A program made the position numbers and the translations under genes. 64,000 nucleotides of DNA, taken from assembly GCA_023375675.1 (NCBI GenBank), contig JALQBC010000028.1, forward strand, positions 1-64,000. The letters are read 5' to 3'. Each line of letters begins with the position of its first letter. Within the stretch, counting starts at the first letter, position 1. This DNA comes from Cytospora piceicola. Lineage: Eukaryota; Ascomycota; Sordariomycetes; Diaporthales; Cytosporaceae. Below are positions 22,001 to 33,542 of this stretch, one piece after another. Below the pieces are notes generated by a model. The model saw nothing but the letters and a program-made list of their open reading frames with translations, ran no database searches and was not told where the DNA came from.

Positions 22001-25000
22001 TTATTAGTTTAAGATATTATTTTATTTTTTAAGTACTTTTCGTCTATTTTTATTATAAAAGCCGTAAGGATAAAGCTATATAGTAAAGGAAGAAATATCT
22101 TTAAAGTTAATAGGTATATATACGTTTTATTTAAAAGGTAATTAGTTTTTTTAACGTACTTTTTTACTATTTTATTCCTGCTTTTATATACTTCCGCTTT
22201 TATATTAACTTTAATATAAACGGTATTACTTTCGAAATCTTTTACTTTTTCCTTTTTAAGTAAAATATTTATTAAGTTTTTTTATAAGATTATCCGTTAG
22301 TATAGGTATTTTTATAATATATCGGTATTTACCTTTCGGATATTATTTTATAGGTAGTTTATTTAATTATTAAACGTTATCTTCTTATTAAAAATAATAT
22401 TTCTTAAAGTATATACCTTATTAGTTTAAAGGTTCTATATCTTATAAATATTAGTCGATTTATATTTTATAAAGTAGTTTATTTAAACTTAAAAGTTTAT
22501 TTTCTTTAGTTATTCTGTTTTACTTTATACTATAAGTATTATTATATATACTTTATAGCTAAATACTTATAGATAGTATACTTAAAGGCGGAAATTAGTA
22601 AAAAACTTAGCTATAAGTTTATTCTATCTCTTTAATAAGGTCTTTTATCGCTTTTAAATATACTTCGAAAGCCGGTTATATAGATATACAGCTACTTTAA
22701 TTACTTCTTTTTAAAAGAAATTCGAAAGTTTTATATAAACTATTATATATCTTACTTTTATAGTAACTATACTTTCCGAACGTTCGGTAGTATCGTTTTA
22801 TACTTATATTTAAAGTACCGAAGGTTTAATTTTAACGTTATTATTATTTTCTAGTTAGTCTTTTAACTATTATAGTTTAACGATTTTCTTATTATATTTA
22901 AAGGTTTTAAGTATTACTCTTTTATTCTTTATAGTTCTTATAAAGGATTTTAGTAAGCGTTTTAATATAGTTTAGTTTTAGTTTCGAAAGTAATAGTTAT
23001 ATATTACCTTCGTTTTATAGTAAATAAAGAAAGCTACCGCTTTATATTTTTTAAAGTCTTTTATAATATTAGTAAAATTTAAAGCGAAACGTTAAATTTC
23101 TTATAGTTTTTTTCGAAAAACTTAAGATACTTATCTTTTTATCTTTTTTATAGTATATCCGTTATATTCGTATATATAAGGCTTTTACTTTATTTAAATA
23201 CTTCGATATAAGTTAGTAACTTTATTAAGTTTTTTTAGCTTTAAATATTTTAGTTATAAGTATTAGAATTTATCTAAAACCTATTGTTTTATCTTTTATA
23301 GCGTTATATTAAATAAGACTGTTCTTTTTTTAAGTATAACTTTAGTTACAGTATTTAAAAGCCTTTTTAGTATATTTTATTTATATTTTATAAAAAGAGT
23401 ATATAAAAGGGAGTTATTATAGTTCTGTTTAATAGTATTTTAATTCTTTTTATTATTTTAATAATATCTTCTCTTTTAAAACTAGTTAAGTAGTATTAAG
23501 TTATATATAAATCCTTTATAAAAGGCTATATTTTTAACTTTAAATACTTTTAGACTATTATCTTTTTATATTTTAATATTAACGTCTTTTTATATAAAGA
23601 TAGGTACTTTTCTATTTCTAACGATTATATACTTAAAAAGATCTGTTACTTTAACGTTTATAAACCGATAAATATTATTAAAAATAGGTATAGTTATATT
23701 TAAGTTTAGTAAAGTTAATTATATAAGTAAGTAAATAAATTCGATCTTTATATTTTAAAACGTTATTTATACTTTAACTAAAAAAGCGGTTAATATATAC
23801 CTTTATATTAGTTATTATTTACCTACCTTTTAAATTTTAAGCTTTTCGATCTAATAAGCTAAGTCTTTATTTTATTAAATCTTTTACTTTATTATTAAAA
23901 CGTTAAGATAATATAGTTTAAACTATAAAATAGCTTTTTTAAAGAATATTATTTAATAGTTTTATAGGCGGTATAGTTTTTTATATACTTTATATAACGC
24001 CTTACTATATTTAGATAAAGATTTTTCTTTACCTTCTTTCTGTTTTAAGCTATTCCGGGCTTATTTTCTTTTTAACTTACTTTTACTTTATTCCGCCGAT
24101 CCTTTTATTAAAGTTTCCTTTTAACTATATTAAATACTATATACTATATATACGTTATATTTTATCCGGTTACATAAAGCGACCGCTTTTACCGTTAAAT
24201 ATAGTTTTTAATAAAGGTTTACTATTATATAAATATAACTAAAACTACTATCGTTTATTTTTAACTAGTTAGTAATTCTATAGTTAGTTACTTAGCTTTT
24301 AAGATAATTTATATAGTTAAGTACTATAAATAAATAATTTATTTAGTTATAGGCTTTAAAGACTTAAGAGATTTAGTATTTATTACTTATAGTTATTACC
24401 TTTTCTTACTTTTTAATTTAAGTTATAAGTTGTTTTTATATTATTTTATAGTTTAAAGCTGTTAGTATTATATTATAATTATCCGAAGTATCGGTTTTTT
24501 TATTTTATATCTTTAGTTACGTTATCGTTAATAAATTAACGTATTAGTTATTTAAATTTTCGGTATAATAGTATATTAAGGTATAAGTTTTTATAACCGA
24601 ATTTAGTATTTAGCTTTATATTACTACCTTTCGAGTTTTATATATATTTTACCTTTTTGTATTAAACTTATAGTTTTTTTATACTTATAAATAGTTTATA
24701 TAGCTAGCTATAAATAGTTTTAAAACTTTAATAGCTAAGCTTAAAGCTTTACGTTATACTACTATTTAATATATTAAAGTAGTTTATTCGAACTTTTTTA
24801 ATAGTAGTATTTACAGAAAAGATAGTTAAGCTTTCTTTTATATTATAGCTAGTTAGATATTTACCTGTTTTACTTTAATTTTAAGCTAATTTTTAAAGGT
24901 GTTTTAGTTCTTAAAGGTTTTATAAATAACCGTAGTATTAGCTAAGGTATTATAGGCTATTATTTCTTTTTTAAGCAGGTATATATATAGTATAGCGTAA

Positions 25001-25030
25001 TTAACTTTCGTAGCGTATAAGACTTTTAAT

Positions 25031-25196
25031 TATTATACGTAATATATACTCGATTAATATATTAATGTATTATTTCGTACCCTGTTTACTCGGGTACGCT
25101 AATTTCTATATTAAATATATCCCGAAGTTAATTATGTGACTTACTTATTTATACGGACCGAGGTATTTCCGCAGGGACCCCTGCTGCCGTCTGATA
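25031..25196. repeat. Right LTR, 166 bp
   Basis: Begins TATTATACG and ends GTCTGATA, ungapped partner of the left LTR. It keeps G/C in its outer (right) half and is mutated in its inner half. A pre-RIP ending of TGACA would restore canonical TG...CA termini. Confidence 0.92.
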
Positions 25197-25201
25197 ATTA
25201 C

Positions 25202-25362
25202 AGAGCCAGGAGAGCCTCATCATTCGCTAAAACCACTAAATAAAATTGCACGGCTTCTTTTTAGGGAGCCCCTCAGCCCCTACATACAGCAAGCTGCAAG
25301 CATCTGTCAGGGGCAAGGCCCGGCCGAAATAGAAACGGCAGAGCCTCACGAGTCACTGTGCT

Positions 25363-25401
<39 letters not shown>

Positions 25402-25817
25402 CCAAGACAGTAAGTAAGTAGTAGAATCATCTTCAAAAAAAAACAGCTCGCTGCATCGGCCGCACCGTCGTGTGTCTCTCACAGTCAGACAGTTGATCCC
25501 CCTTTTCTCTTCTCTTCAAGCAACATCGCCTGACCCAACACAAACGAGCCTTGACCATCCTCATATCCACCTCCACGCCACTGCATCACCAAGCTTTATA
25601 CGGGCGCCTTCAGGGCTGAGTGATCCCTGAATTGCCTAATTTCGTCAATCTCAATCCTGTCATCCACCCCGATAGGGTTTGCGGAGGGACGTAACCTCCT
25701 GTCATTTCCCCCACCCCCCCGTATACATTCCGCCAGTGTACTATCCCACAAACACACACACACACACACCACCACCACCCCCCGGAGTCACCGGTCTTGT
25801 TGAGGACTGTCCAAAAC
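25202..25817. promoter_or_regulatory. SAM37 upstream region
   Basis: 616 bp between the retrotransposon and the SAM37 start. It holds an A run of about 33 nt at 25363-25395, a CT-rich leader from about 25490, and a CA repeat near 25751-25768 followed by CACCACC just before the ATG. The transposon therefore sits about 0.6 kb upstream of an essential mitochondrial gene. Confidence 0.5.
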
Positions 25818-27224
25818 ATGGTCTTCCGTCTCCACGTCTGGGGTCCCGCCTTCGGGCTCCCCTCCATCGACGCAGAGTGCCTCGCCACCATCACGTACCT
25901 GGCATGGGCCCTGCCGACTTCAGAATGGGAGCTCGTCGCAACTAGCCCCTCGGGGGTCCCTACTCGTAAGTACACAGCCCCCGTCTCGTCTAAACCGTTG
26001 TCATCCCGGCATCCGGTCCCGCATCGAACCGAATGTGGTCGTGTGTTTGCATCTTGTCGGCTTGGAGCCTTCGGGTCCGGGCCCGGGCCGCTCACGGGAC
26101 CTTACGTCCCCCATCCTTTCACTACCAAGGGAGGCATTGCCGGCCGATGAGAGCAAAGTCCTGACCGCAATCCAGAATCTCTACCGTCTCTCCAAGACCC
26201 AAAGTCCGGCACGTGGGTCACCGGCTTCACCTCTATTACTACCCACCTCGGTCAGGTCAACCCGGACTGGGACCTCGACCGCCATGTCGGCGTCGTACAG
26301 AGGGCAGACACGACAGCCTACACCAGCTTCCTCCACGCCAACGCCGCCCCCCTGGTCGCGCTGTCGCTCTACGTCTCCTCGGCCAACTGGGCCGCCACCA
26401 CCCGGCCGGCATACAGCGAGGTCCTCCCCTTCCCCCTGACCTGGACGGAGCCCATGTCCATCAGGCGGCGCATGTGCGACGCGGCGGAGCACCTGGGGCT
26501 CTCGGACCTTAACGTCGACGACGAGCGGACGCCCGACCAGGCCCAGGGCTCGGCCACCAGCGAGTCCACCGAGGGCTTCCTGAAGATCCCCGAGCGCCTG
26601 CGGCCGCGGCGCCGCGGCGTCAAGGCCAGCCTGTCGCCGGAGCAGACGGCCCTGTTCAGGCTGGAGGCCGCGGCGCGGGAGACCCTGGGCGTGCTGGCGG
26701 ACCTCAAGGGCAGCGCGGGGCTCGGCGACGAGCGCTTCTTCTTCGGCTCCGACCGGCCGACCTCGCTGGACTGCCTGGCCTTTGGCTACCTGGCCCTCAT
26801 GCTGGTGCCCGAGGTGCCGCGCCCCTGGCTCCGGGACGTGGTGAGGGGGCGGTACGAGTCCCTGGCGCTCCTGGTGGACAACATCCGCGACGAGCTGTTC
26901 GGCGGGGACGTGGCGTCCAGCCTGCCCTGGTCCGGGGCCCCGGCCGGGGGCGGGCCGTGGAGGGCCACGAGGTTCGCCAGGGGCATCCTCAAGGCCTCGG
27001 TGCCCGAGGACTGGCTGCTGGTGGCCCGGGCGTGGCCGCCCGAGGCGCACCGGGGCGGGGGGCTGCCCGTCCTGGCTGTCCTGGGCAGCTCCGCGGCCCT
27101 GCTGAGCGTCGTGGGCAGCGTCCTGCTGTACCGGCACCTGATGCCGTTCGGGTCGGCGCTGTACCGGTGGGAGATGCAGAGGCGCAGGACCTTTGGCACG
27201 GCCGGGGCGTTCTTTGGTATCTAG
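25818..27224 (+). CDS. SAM37: SAM37/Tom37 metaxin-family outer-membrane protein
   Basis: Subunit of the mitochondrial sorting and assembly machinery (SAM complex), which inserts beta-barrel proteins into the outer membrane. Exons 25818-25965 and 26176-27224, joined in phase 1 across a 210 nt intron (GTAAGT donor, CTGACC branch site, ATCCAG acceptor). Splicing gives the family's N-terminal layout: LHVWGPAFGLPSIDAECLA, then SLPSLQDPKSGTWVTGF, the glutathione-transferase-like Tom37 domain. The product is 398 aa. A second conserved block lies around residues 225-300, and one hydrophobic tail segment (about 349-368) is the expected membrane anchor, followed by a short RRRTFGTAG end. Exon 2 is very GC-rich compared with the flanking retrotransposon. 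The long antisense frame here is a GC-bias shadow. Confidence 0.9.
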
Positions 27225-27590
27225 GCGGGCGTGGGGCGTCTTTGCTCGTGGCCCGGATCGGGAGGGCTGTTTGAAGGCTCCGGATTGTCAAGAGCGTTAG
27301 GCGTGCCTCTTACATGCTTGGACGCAGTAATGTGGCAACTGCCTGGGTAGCTACGTAGTATACCTTTTGTTATGATACCCGACTTACGTACTCCGTAACT
27401 GTCTTCGACTGGCAGCGTGGCGGAAACATGTGTAAAACGTTCTGGCTTTCAATGAGAATGATGATAACGCTACTTCATTTGCGTGTCCAAAACATCTCTC
27501 CCCGGCCGCATACCTGGAAAAGCCCAGTGACATGACCCAGATATCATACGCTTTGGCCACTACACCCCCTTCTCTCGGTACTGGTGCCGG
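27225..27590. other. Convergent 3' spacer
   Basis: 366 bp between the SAM37 stop and the stop of the minus-strand DUF7708 gene. It must carry both terminators. No ORF or repeat of note. Confidence 0.5.
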
Positions 27591-29343
27591 TCATATTATC
27601 TTGGGCCGCGACTGTCTCAACTTCAAAGGACCACCCCTCTTCCTCGTAGGGGTCTGGCGCTTTGCCGCTCCTGGAGACTTGACAGCGACGGTTTTGCCGG
27701 CCAGGTCGTGGCTAGCCACATGGACTGACATGGCTGGACCATATCCAACAAGCAGGACCTTAACCAAGGCCCCAGCGCCTCGCTTGGAGAGGGAGCTGAA
27801 GAACTCCAGTATAGCGTTTGACCAGACGAACCCCTCCGCTGCTAAACTAGAATTGTGCAAGGCCTGAAGGTCGACGATAACGAAGATAGACCCCTTGAGC
27901 TGACTGACCACGGCCTCGAAGATCTGAAACCACTCCTGCGGTGTCGTGGCAGTGTGGCACTGTGAGCTAGTCAATGACAGTGACTTTTCATCGGCGAATG
28001 ATTTTCCTGCCTGCAGAGCCTGGAGCGTAAGGTGTTTTAGAATGTCCACCGAAGAAACTTGCGTCTTGCTGGGGATTGTATCAGCACTCGTGTCAGTCAG
28101 GTCCCTGAATGCCCACAGTGTGGTAACATTGGCCTGTCGTAGTTGCTCCACAACTTCAATACAGAAGTATCTGATGGCAAGTCGGCTTCTGAATGAGCCC
28201 TTGATCGCTGCCATTTCAGAGGCCATGGAGTTCGACCAAGCCATGAGCACTTTGGAGGTACGGAGGGCCCCAATAGGCTGTTCCTCCGACCGCTTGCGAC
28301 GCTTTGCCATGAGTAGCAGGTTCTGGTATGTCTTCATATGGTCTCCTAGTGCTGATGCGGACATGCTGGAGATGATATTGGAGAATTGGATGTCCGTCAC
28401 CCGTTGGTTGGTATCAATGGCGGCACTCGAGTTGATTGCTTGGTGTTCTGTAGTGAGTCAGCTTCTCATCATCACCTTGTGACCCTGCACCTATCCCAGA
28501 CGTACCAACAATCAACTTCTTGATGTGGGCCAGTTCGATGTGCACGGCTCTTAATTCTGCCTGTGACCCCGAGACAGCGAGGTGGTCTACCCGGCGGGAG
28601 TGATGATCAATGTCCTCGAGCAAGTCGTTATAACGGAGCTCAGGCGGCCTTGTGATACTGTGGAGGATATGCTGGAATGGGTTCTCTTGGAACCAGTCGA
28701 CTGCCCTTATAAGAAATTTGAGAAGGTACGCGTAGAGCTCTTCTATGGCGGTTTTCATACGGTCCGTCGGGTAGAGGGTACTGTATAACTCAATTCGAGG
28801 GAGAGCGTCTGCAATTCGCGAGAGGGCCTTTGCTAGTAGTGCGAAAGCTGCTGCATGGTTTTGAGCCCCCTGAATACTGGTAAGTAACTACCATGAGGAT
28901 CAAGAACAGTGAGGGAAAGGATATATCCCAATGATATGTCTGCTTACAACAAGTAAGAACTTGAAAGCACCCCATACCAAGGAGGTATACTCGGGATGGT
29001 GCTGGACAAAAACATCCAAAATATTTCCATAATGGTGGATCTTGGAGATGAGATTGCGGATGCACTTTCTAACTTTCTGTCCGTCCTTCTTGTCCCTATA
29101 TTTAGTATAGCATGCGTCTAGAACTGCGTGGATCTCATCGATGCCGTTGGCGTCCCGGGCTAAGAGCCTTTTCCGATCATCATGGGTCAGAGTACTGCAA
29201 AAGCGGTCCACAGCAGCCTCGTATGCCTGTTGAGCAATAGTAGAAGAAGACGTTCTGATCTTAGTCAGCGAGCCGGCCTGTCCAGTGCTCGAGATTGTTG
29301 TGGTCTCACCCATGGTAGTCGTTCCTTTCAAGTGTACCGCCAT
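27591..29343 (-). CDS. DUF7708 protein with pseudo-NTPase C-terminal half
   Basis: Three exons: 29343-28948, 28869-28506 and 28447-27591, with 78 nt (GTAAGC...TTCAG) and 58 nt (GTACGT...TACAG) introns in phases 0 and 1; product 538 aa. The N-terminal half (about residues 30-210) matches the helical DUF7708 domain seen at the front of fungal STAND/NACHT proteins: AYEAAVDRFCSTLT, then HHPEYTSLVWGAFKFLLV, NHAAAFALLAKALSRIADALPR and LYAYLLKFLIRAVDWF. The C-terminal half resembles a degenerate NTPase: a Walker B-like IFVIVDLQAL and KVLLVGYG remain, but there is no GxxxxGK[ST] P-loop and no ankyrin or WD repeats. It is head-to-head with an AAA ATPase gene across 536 bp. Function is unknown; a regulatory or self-recognition role is only inferred from domain company. 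Confidence 0.8.
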
Positions 29344-29879
29344 ACCAAGTCTTCAAGAGCTCTGTCTGATTCATGATGCACTTAACAGATGACGTCTTTG
29401 CATCTCACTATGGTACTACATAAAGTGTCTATCGTTTCAGCAAAACGAAGATGGACACAGGTGCCTGCCTTTGTGAGGTTGGATACCGATCAAGCTACTG
29501 CTTATACAACCCACACCACCATCACGCCGTCCAGTCGCAGGCCAGAGAGCACGTCAAGCAGCATATGCAAAGGTCTTGTCATTACCCCGCAGTCTTTCCA
29601 ACTCCATGCGTATATAGAAGTAGTAGTTGTTCTACCAGACAGCTGCACGAACAGAAGTCATCACCACCCTCATATACCAGCCAATTACTGAGAAACGTCG
29701 AACAAATCCAGCGACATAGAACGAGCCGAGACTTTACACAGAGAATCATCAGTCGGCTTCAAACTTGCATTACTGATTGAGGAGTAGGTTATTGAGCAAA
29801 GCCTTCACTTTTGTCCTCTTGTTCAGCCAAACAGAATGCGTCAAGGCGGCATGCAGGGCGGCTACGCAAACCAAAACGA
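29344..29879. promoter_or_regulatory. Bidirectional promoter, DUF7708 / AAA pair
   Basis: 536 bp separating the two divergent start codons. No clear TATA on either strand. If the first AAA exon extends upstream, the true gap is shorter. Confidence 0.5.
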
Positions 29880-32507
29880 ATGAAGGAAGATACATCTCAA
29901 ACATATAAACACCTGACGATATCCAGAGATCACACAGCCGCGAGTAACATCGTACGTGAACGCCTCGTAGCCCTCCTTGTGGATGACCGAAGCACTGCTA
30001 CACATTTGGCTTCACGGGTCAAAACCACTGGTGTTCGGCCTACACGACCTACAGTGTTGATTCCGCCAACTGAACCTGAGTCACTGGTTGGAGAAGCAAT
30101 TTACCCCTCTATCGTGGATGTGGATCATCAACATAGTATGGATGAAGAAGCAGGACAGGCTGTGAGAGGCACCTCTGGTCATCTAAATCCCGAGCAAGTT
30201 CCCTCGGGGCGCAGGATTACCATGCGAGACCTCGAGGCAAGGGTGAAACAACTCGAAGAAGAGAACAATATTCTTCGACAAGGATTGCCTCCCGATCAGG
30301 ATAAGGCTCCAGTAACGAGTCAGCCACCGGTATTCCAGATTGTCAACTACGTCGATGGTACAAAAACTGCTTTCCTGGGTGAGCCGAATTGGGAGACAAG
30401 TTGGGACGATACAGATCAAGGACTTGGTTTGAAAGGGAACCAACCAGTGGCAGACTTGGGTGCATTCTTTCGTCACAAAAAGACAATGGCATTTAAGGTT
30501 AACAGATGGTTCATCATGAAGACCATGCCTAACATCGAACAAGTGCGAGAGGCGGTCAAAGCCGGCTTGGATCTTCCGGATCCTATACCATCAGAGACGC
30601 AAATTGAATTTGTCAGTAGTGAAATGAGGGGCGCTTTCAAGGCATTCATCGACATAGCAAGGGATTACTTCGGAGTCTTTCCAGCTTTCGACTCAAGCAA
30701 AGATCCCTGGAGCCCTTACCCATTCTGGTTCCACTGCCGAGGGATTGGACTTGTTGAAAGACTGCCCGACAAGGACCGACGGTTCATGAGACTGATGACG
30801 GATTGGATAGAGAAGGAATATGGAGATGAATATTCTCGAGCCCATATGTTGTTCCAGAGAGGGCTTGCCACAAAGTTTACAATGTCGTACCTGGTTGGTC
30901 CAGGCGAGGTGTTCACTTACAGAGAGAACGGCCAGATCAGAGCATACAGAGCACGCTCATGGCCAAAGGATCGCTCCCATGACACAGGCAGTCCCACCCA
31001 TCGGCGTGATGTCCAAGATTGGGAGGTCGTCGCGTGGGCGTACCGGTACAACGGGCAGTTTTGGCAACATATCGAAAGCCTCAAGCTTTACTTTGCCAGT
31101 GCACCGGAAGACAATGCTGAGGTTGCTATTTCATCTCTCCGCATAGTGCCTTTGAGGTTTGAGCCAGAAGAATTGAAATTGAAGCTCACCAGAAGGGGTG
31201 AAACGTTCTGGAAGTGTCGTCACCAAAGGTTTGTGTCGATCCGGAGCCAAGATACATCAGACCAACTCAGCAGGGTGAGCATACAATCTGTCTTTTGCAT
31301 CCAGGAGAAGATTCGTTACTGACGCCAGATGAAGATTGACGAAAGGTATATGGTGGACTTCTCTGTGTATCAAAGGCTGCATTCAGACACCGCCGGATTT
31401 AAATTGGCATACCAGAAGCTTGGCATCGAGGAGTATATGTCTGCTGATCTTATGAACAATGATAAGGGCCCTGAAGGCGCAAACTTGATGTTGTTCCCCC
31501 CGACAATCGTGGGCTACAGCATGCGTCGAAAAGCTTGGAGTAAGTAATCACAATTACGAAATGATGAGCATCTACTCAGAGTTGTCACAGGTGAATTAGA
31601 TGTCGACCGCATTCGAGATGTGCAATGGCGGAAAGAAGCGTTTGATCACCTTGTAGTAGAGCAAGAAATGAAAGAGCTCATACACGCTCTTATCACGAGC
31701 AAGATTGCGAGCGAGAAGGGTACTGGTAAGTCTGAGAATACTACTTGTTCCGAGCTTGCTCTATATGACCATCTTATTGACATCCTTGGATCCCAAGACT
31801 GGATCGGAGCTAAGGGAAACGGGCTTATCATGCTCCTTCACGGCGGACCCGGGACAGGCAAGACATTCACCGCAGAAAGTGTCGCCGAGCTTGCAGAGAA
31901 ACCCCTGTACACAGTTACTTGCGGTGATATAGGTACAAGGCCAGAGGATGTGGAAAATTATCTCGAGTCGGTCCTGTACCTCGGTAAGGCTTGGGACTGC
32001 GTTGTTTTGCTCGATGAAGCCGACGTGTTTCTGGAGCAGAGGACACTGAATGACCTTACTCGAAATGCTCTGGTTTCTGTCTTCCTTCGAGTCCTCGAAT
32101 ATTACGAGGGGATTCTTATTCTCACCTCAAACAGGGTCGGAACATTCGATGAAGCATTCAAGTCACGAATCCAACTAGCACTACGCTACGATAATCTTGG
32201 GAAACCCCAGCGTACCAAAGTTTGGAGAAATTTCTTCCACAGGCTTCAAATCCTCGGCGAGGAGAATATCGATTACGACACTATCGATTCATATATCGAG
32301 GAACTGTCCGAGTACGAGATGAATGGAAGACAGATCCGCAACGCTATCACCACTGCGCGCCAGTTAGCGCACTTCAAGAAGAAGCCGATGACATGGGGAC
32401 ATCTTCGGCATGTTATCAAGGTGGCTGGAAAGTTCGACCAATACCTGAAGAACGTTCAAGGAGACATGTCGGATGATGTGATTGCAAGGGAGGAGGGTAT
32501 TCGGTGA
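29880..32507 (+). CDS. DUF7025-like/AAA+ ATPase
   Basis: Three exons: 29880-31274, 31329-31539 and 31591-32507, with 54 and 51 nt introns (GTGAGC...GCCAG; GTAAGT...CACAG); product 840 aa. The N-terminus is disordered and includes a short coiled coil (LEARVKQLEEENNILRQ). A middle region of the type found before the ATPase in many filamentous-fungal AAA proteins follows (DIARDYFGVFPAFDSSKDPW, LVGPGEVFTYRENGQIRAY). The AAA module has Walker A GGPGTGKT at 620-627, Walker B CVVLLDEADVF from 672 (DE 677-678), sensor-1 ILTSNR, and an arginine-containing FKSRIQLALRYDNL segment, then the lid and GRQIRNAITTARQLA. This class sits near BCS1/katanin-type AAAs, but its substrates are unknown. The start is the first in-frame ATG; an upstream exon is possible. 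Confidence 0.88.
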
Positions 32508-33324
32508 CCGACTATGCCCAATATCAGGGCCCGGGACGTCGATGAAGGGCCAACATTTGAACACTAAGACTGTGCAATAATATTATAGTCTCACACGGAA
32601 GAGTAGGTATCCTTGGGTTGCTTTTCTGTCTTCCTCTTTTATTTGATTCAGATATTTGCAGCAATATATCCTGGCCACCGTAACACTACATACGTATTGT
32701 TATTGTGAAGGCATTTGTATGGCGTAAGTGAGTGTATTGATCGCGGTTGCAGAAGGGGGAACCTTCATGAGGCCTTAAACCCTTCTGCCTACTATTTAAA
32801 TTGCTCGCCTAGCCACCGGCTATTCCAGCTTGAACTATTCAGGACTTCGTTATACGGCATAATAGCACGCTATAAAGTCTGATCAAGTGTCTGTGCAGAG
32901 GGGTAGGGTTTTTCGACACATATCTAGGCTTCTCATATATCCAAGAGGCTGGGGAGCGGGTTGGAGGCGGTGGTTAAATCTTTTAGGTTGAGTCCTGAGG
33001 CCAGGAGAGTGGCAAAGCCGGACCGATGATCTACCAGGCTCGTCCAATGCCACATAGTTGTAATCAGGTACCGGTATGAGATTGCATCTGGGCTTAGTTT
33101 CTTGGTAATTGCCAGTAGGGGGTGACTTGTCATTAATATACACGATTTCACTTCCCTGGTGTCTGCAATCCGTTCATTTCCCTTTCGTGCCTAGGAGATC
33201 TGAACATATTATAGTTTCTAGGCATTCTTCATGTGATTATATCATTGATAGTCGAAGACTAGATCGGGCTAAAAGAAACAGGCCTGTTATACTCTTCTAC
33301 GGCGCATACATGCAACTTTGAACA
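32508..33324. other. Intergenic, no gene seen
   Basis: About 0.8 kb after the AAA gene. It contains the gene's 3' end, no convincing ORF and moderately AT-rich sequence. It may be the diverged rest of the duplicated segment that becomes recognisable at 33325, but I could not align it. Confidence 0.45.
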
Positions 33325-33542
33325 TTGAAGACGTCGGGCATTTACTACAGGAAGTGTCGCCGAGCTTTTAGAGAAGCCACTATATACAGTAATTTGCGGT
33401 GATAATTATAGGGACGAAGCTAGAAGACGTGGCAATATACCTCGGTAATATTTAGGACTGCATTATTCTGCTTATTAAAGCCGACGCGTTCTTACGTATC
33501 CTCGAGTTATATAAGAGGATCCTGACTCTTACGTCAAACCTG
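33325..33542 (+). pseudogene. Decayed fragment of an AAA ATPase copy
   Basis: This stretch aligns to the ATPase core of the gene upstream (parent about 31857-32136). Landmarks are GTGTCGCCGAGCTT (33354), TTGCGGTGATA, CTCGGTAA, GACTGC, AAAGCCGACG and CCTCGAGT...GAGGATCCTGACTCT in the same order. The copy has internal deletions (about 25 and 55 nt), several stop codons and both transitions and transversions, so it is a dead, old tandem duplicate rather than a pure RIP product. Only the Walker A-to-sensor 1 part is recognisable. Confidence 0.75.

Larger units (their letters stand above)
18851..25196 (-). mobile_element. RIP-destroyed LTR retrotransposon, 6.3 kb
   Basis: A 6346 bp insertion bounded by two 166 bp direct LTRs and ATTAC duplications. 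The interior is extremely AT-rich, nearly devoid of CA and TG dinucleotides while CG is retained, and every frame is cut by TAA/TAG; this is saturation RIP. No intact gag or pol frame remains and I could not firmly place a reverse transcriptase motif, so the superfamily (Copia or Gypsy) is open. The minus orientation is a weak inference. Read on that strand, the base run before one LTR is purine-rich (AAAGGGTA) and the sequence after the other LTR could be a decayed TGG primer site. On the plus strand neither is seen. A lysine/arginine-rich decayed stretch near 24.0-24.1 kb on the minus strand would suit a Gag C-terminus. Confidence 0.93.

Noticed and set aside
23640..23760. IKNRYSYI ... KFDL spacing resembling Gypsy reverse transcriptase on the plus strand
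   Set aside because: The spacing is suggestive, but the downstream residues do not match, the position is too near the 3' end for a Gypsy order, and RIP makes chance similarity likely.
26181..27137. 318-codon minus-strand frame opposite SAM37
   Set aside because: GC-bias shadow: Gly/Arg/Pro-rich, no motif, fully covered by SAM37 exon 2.
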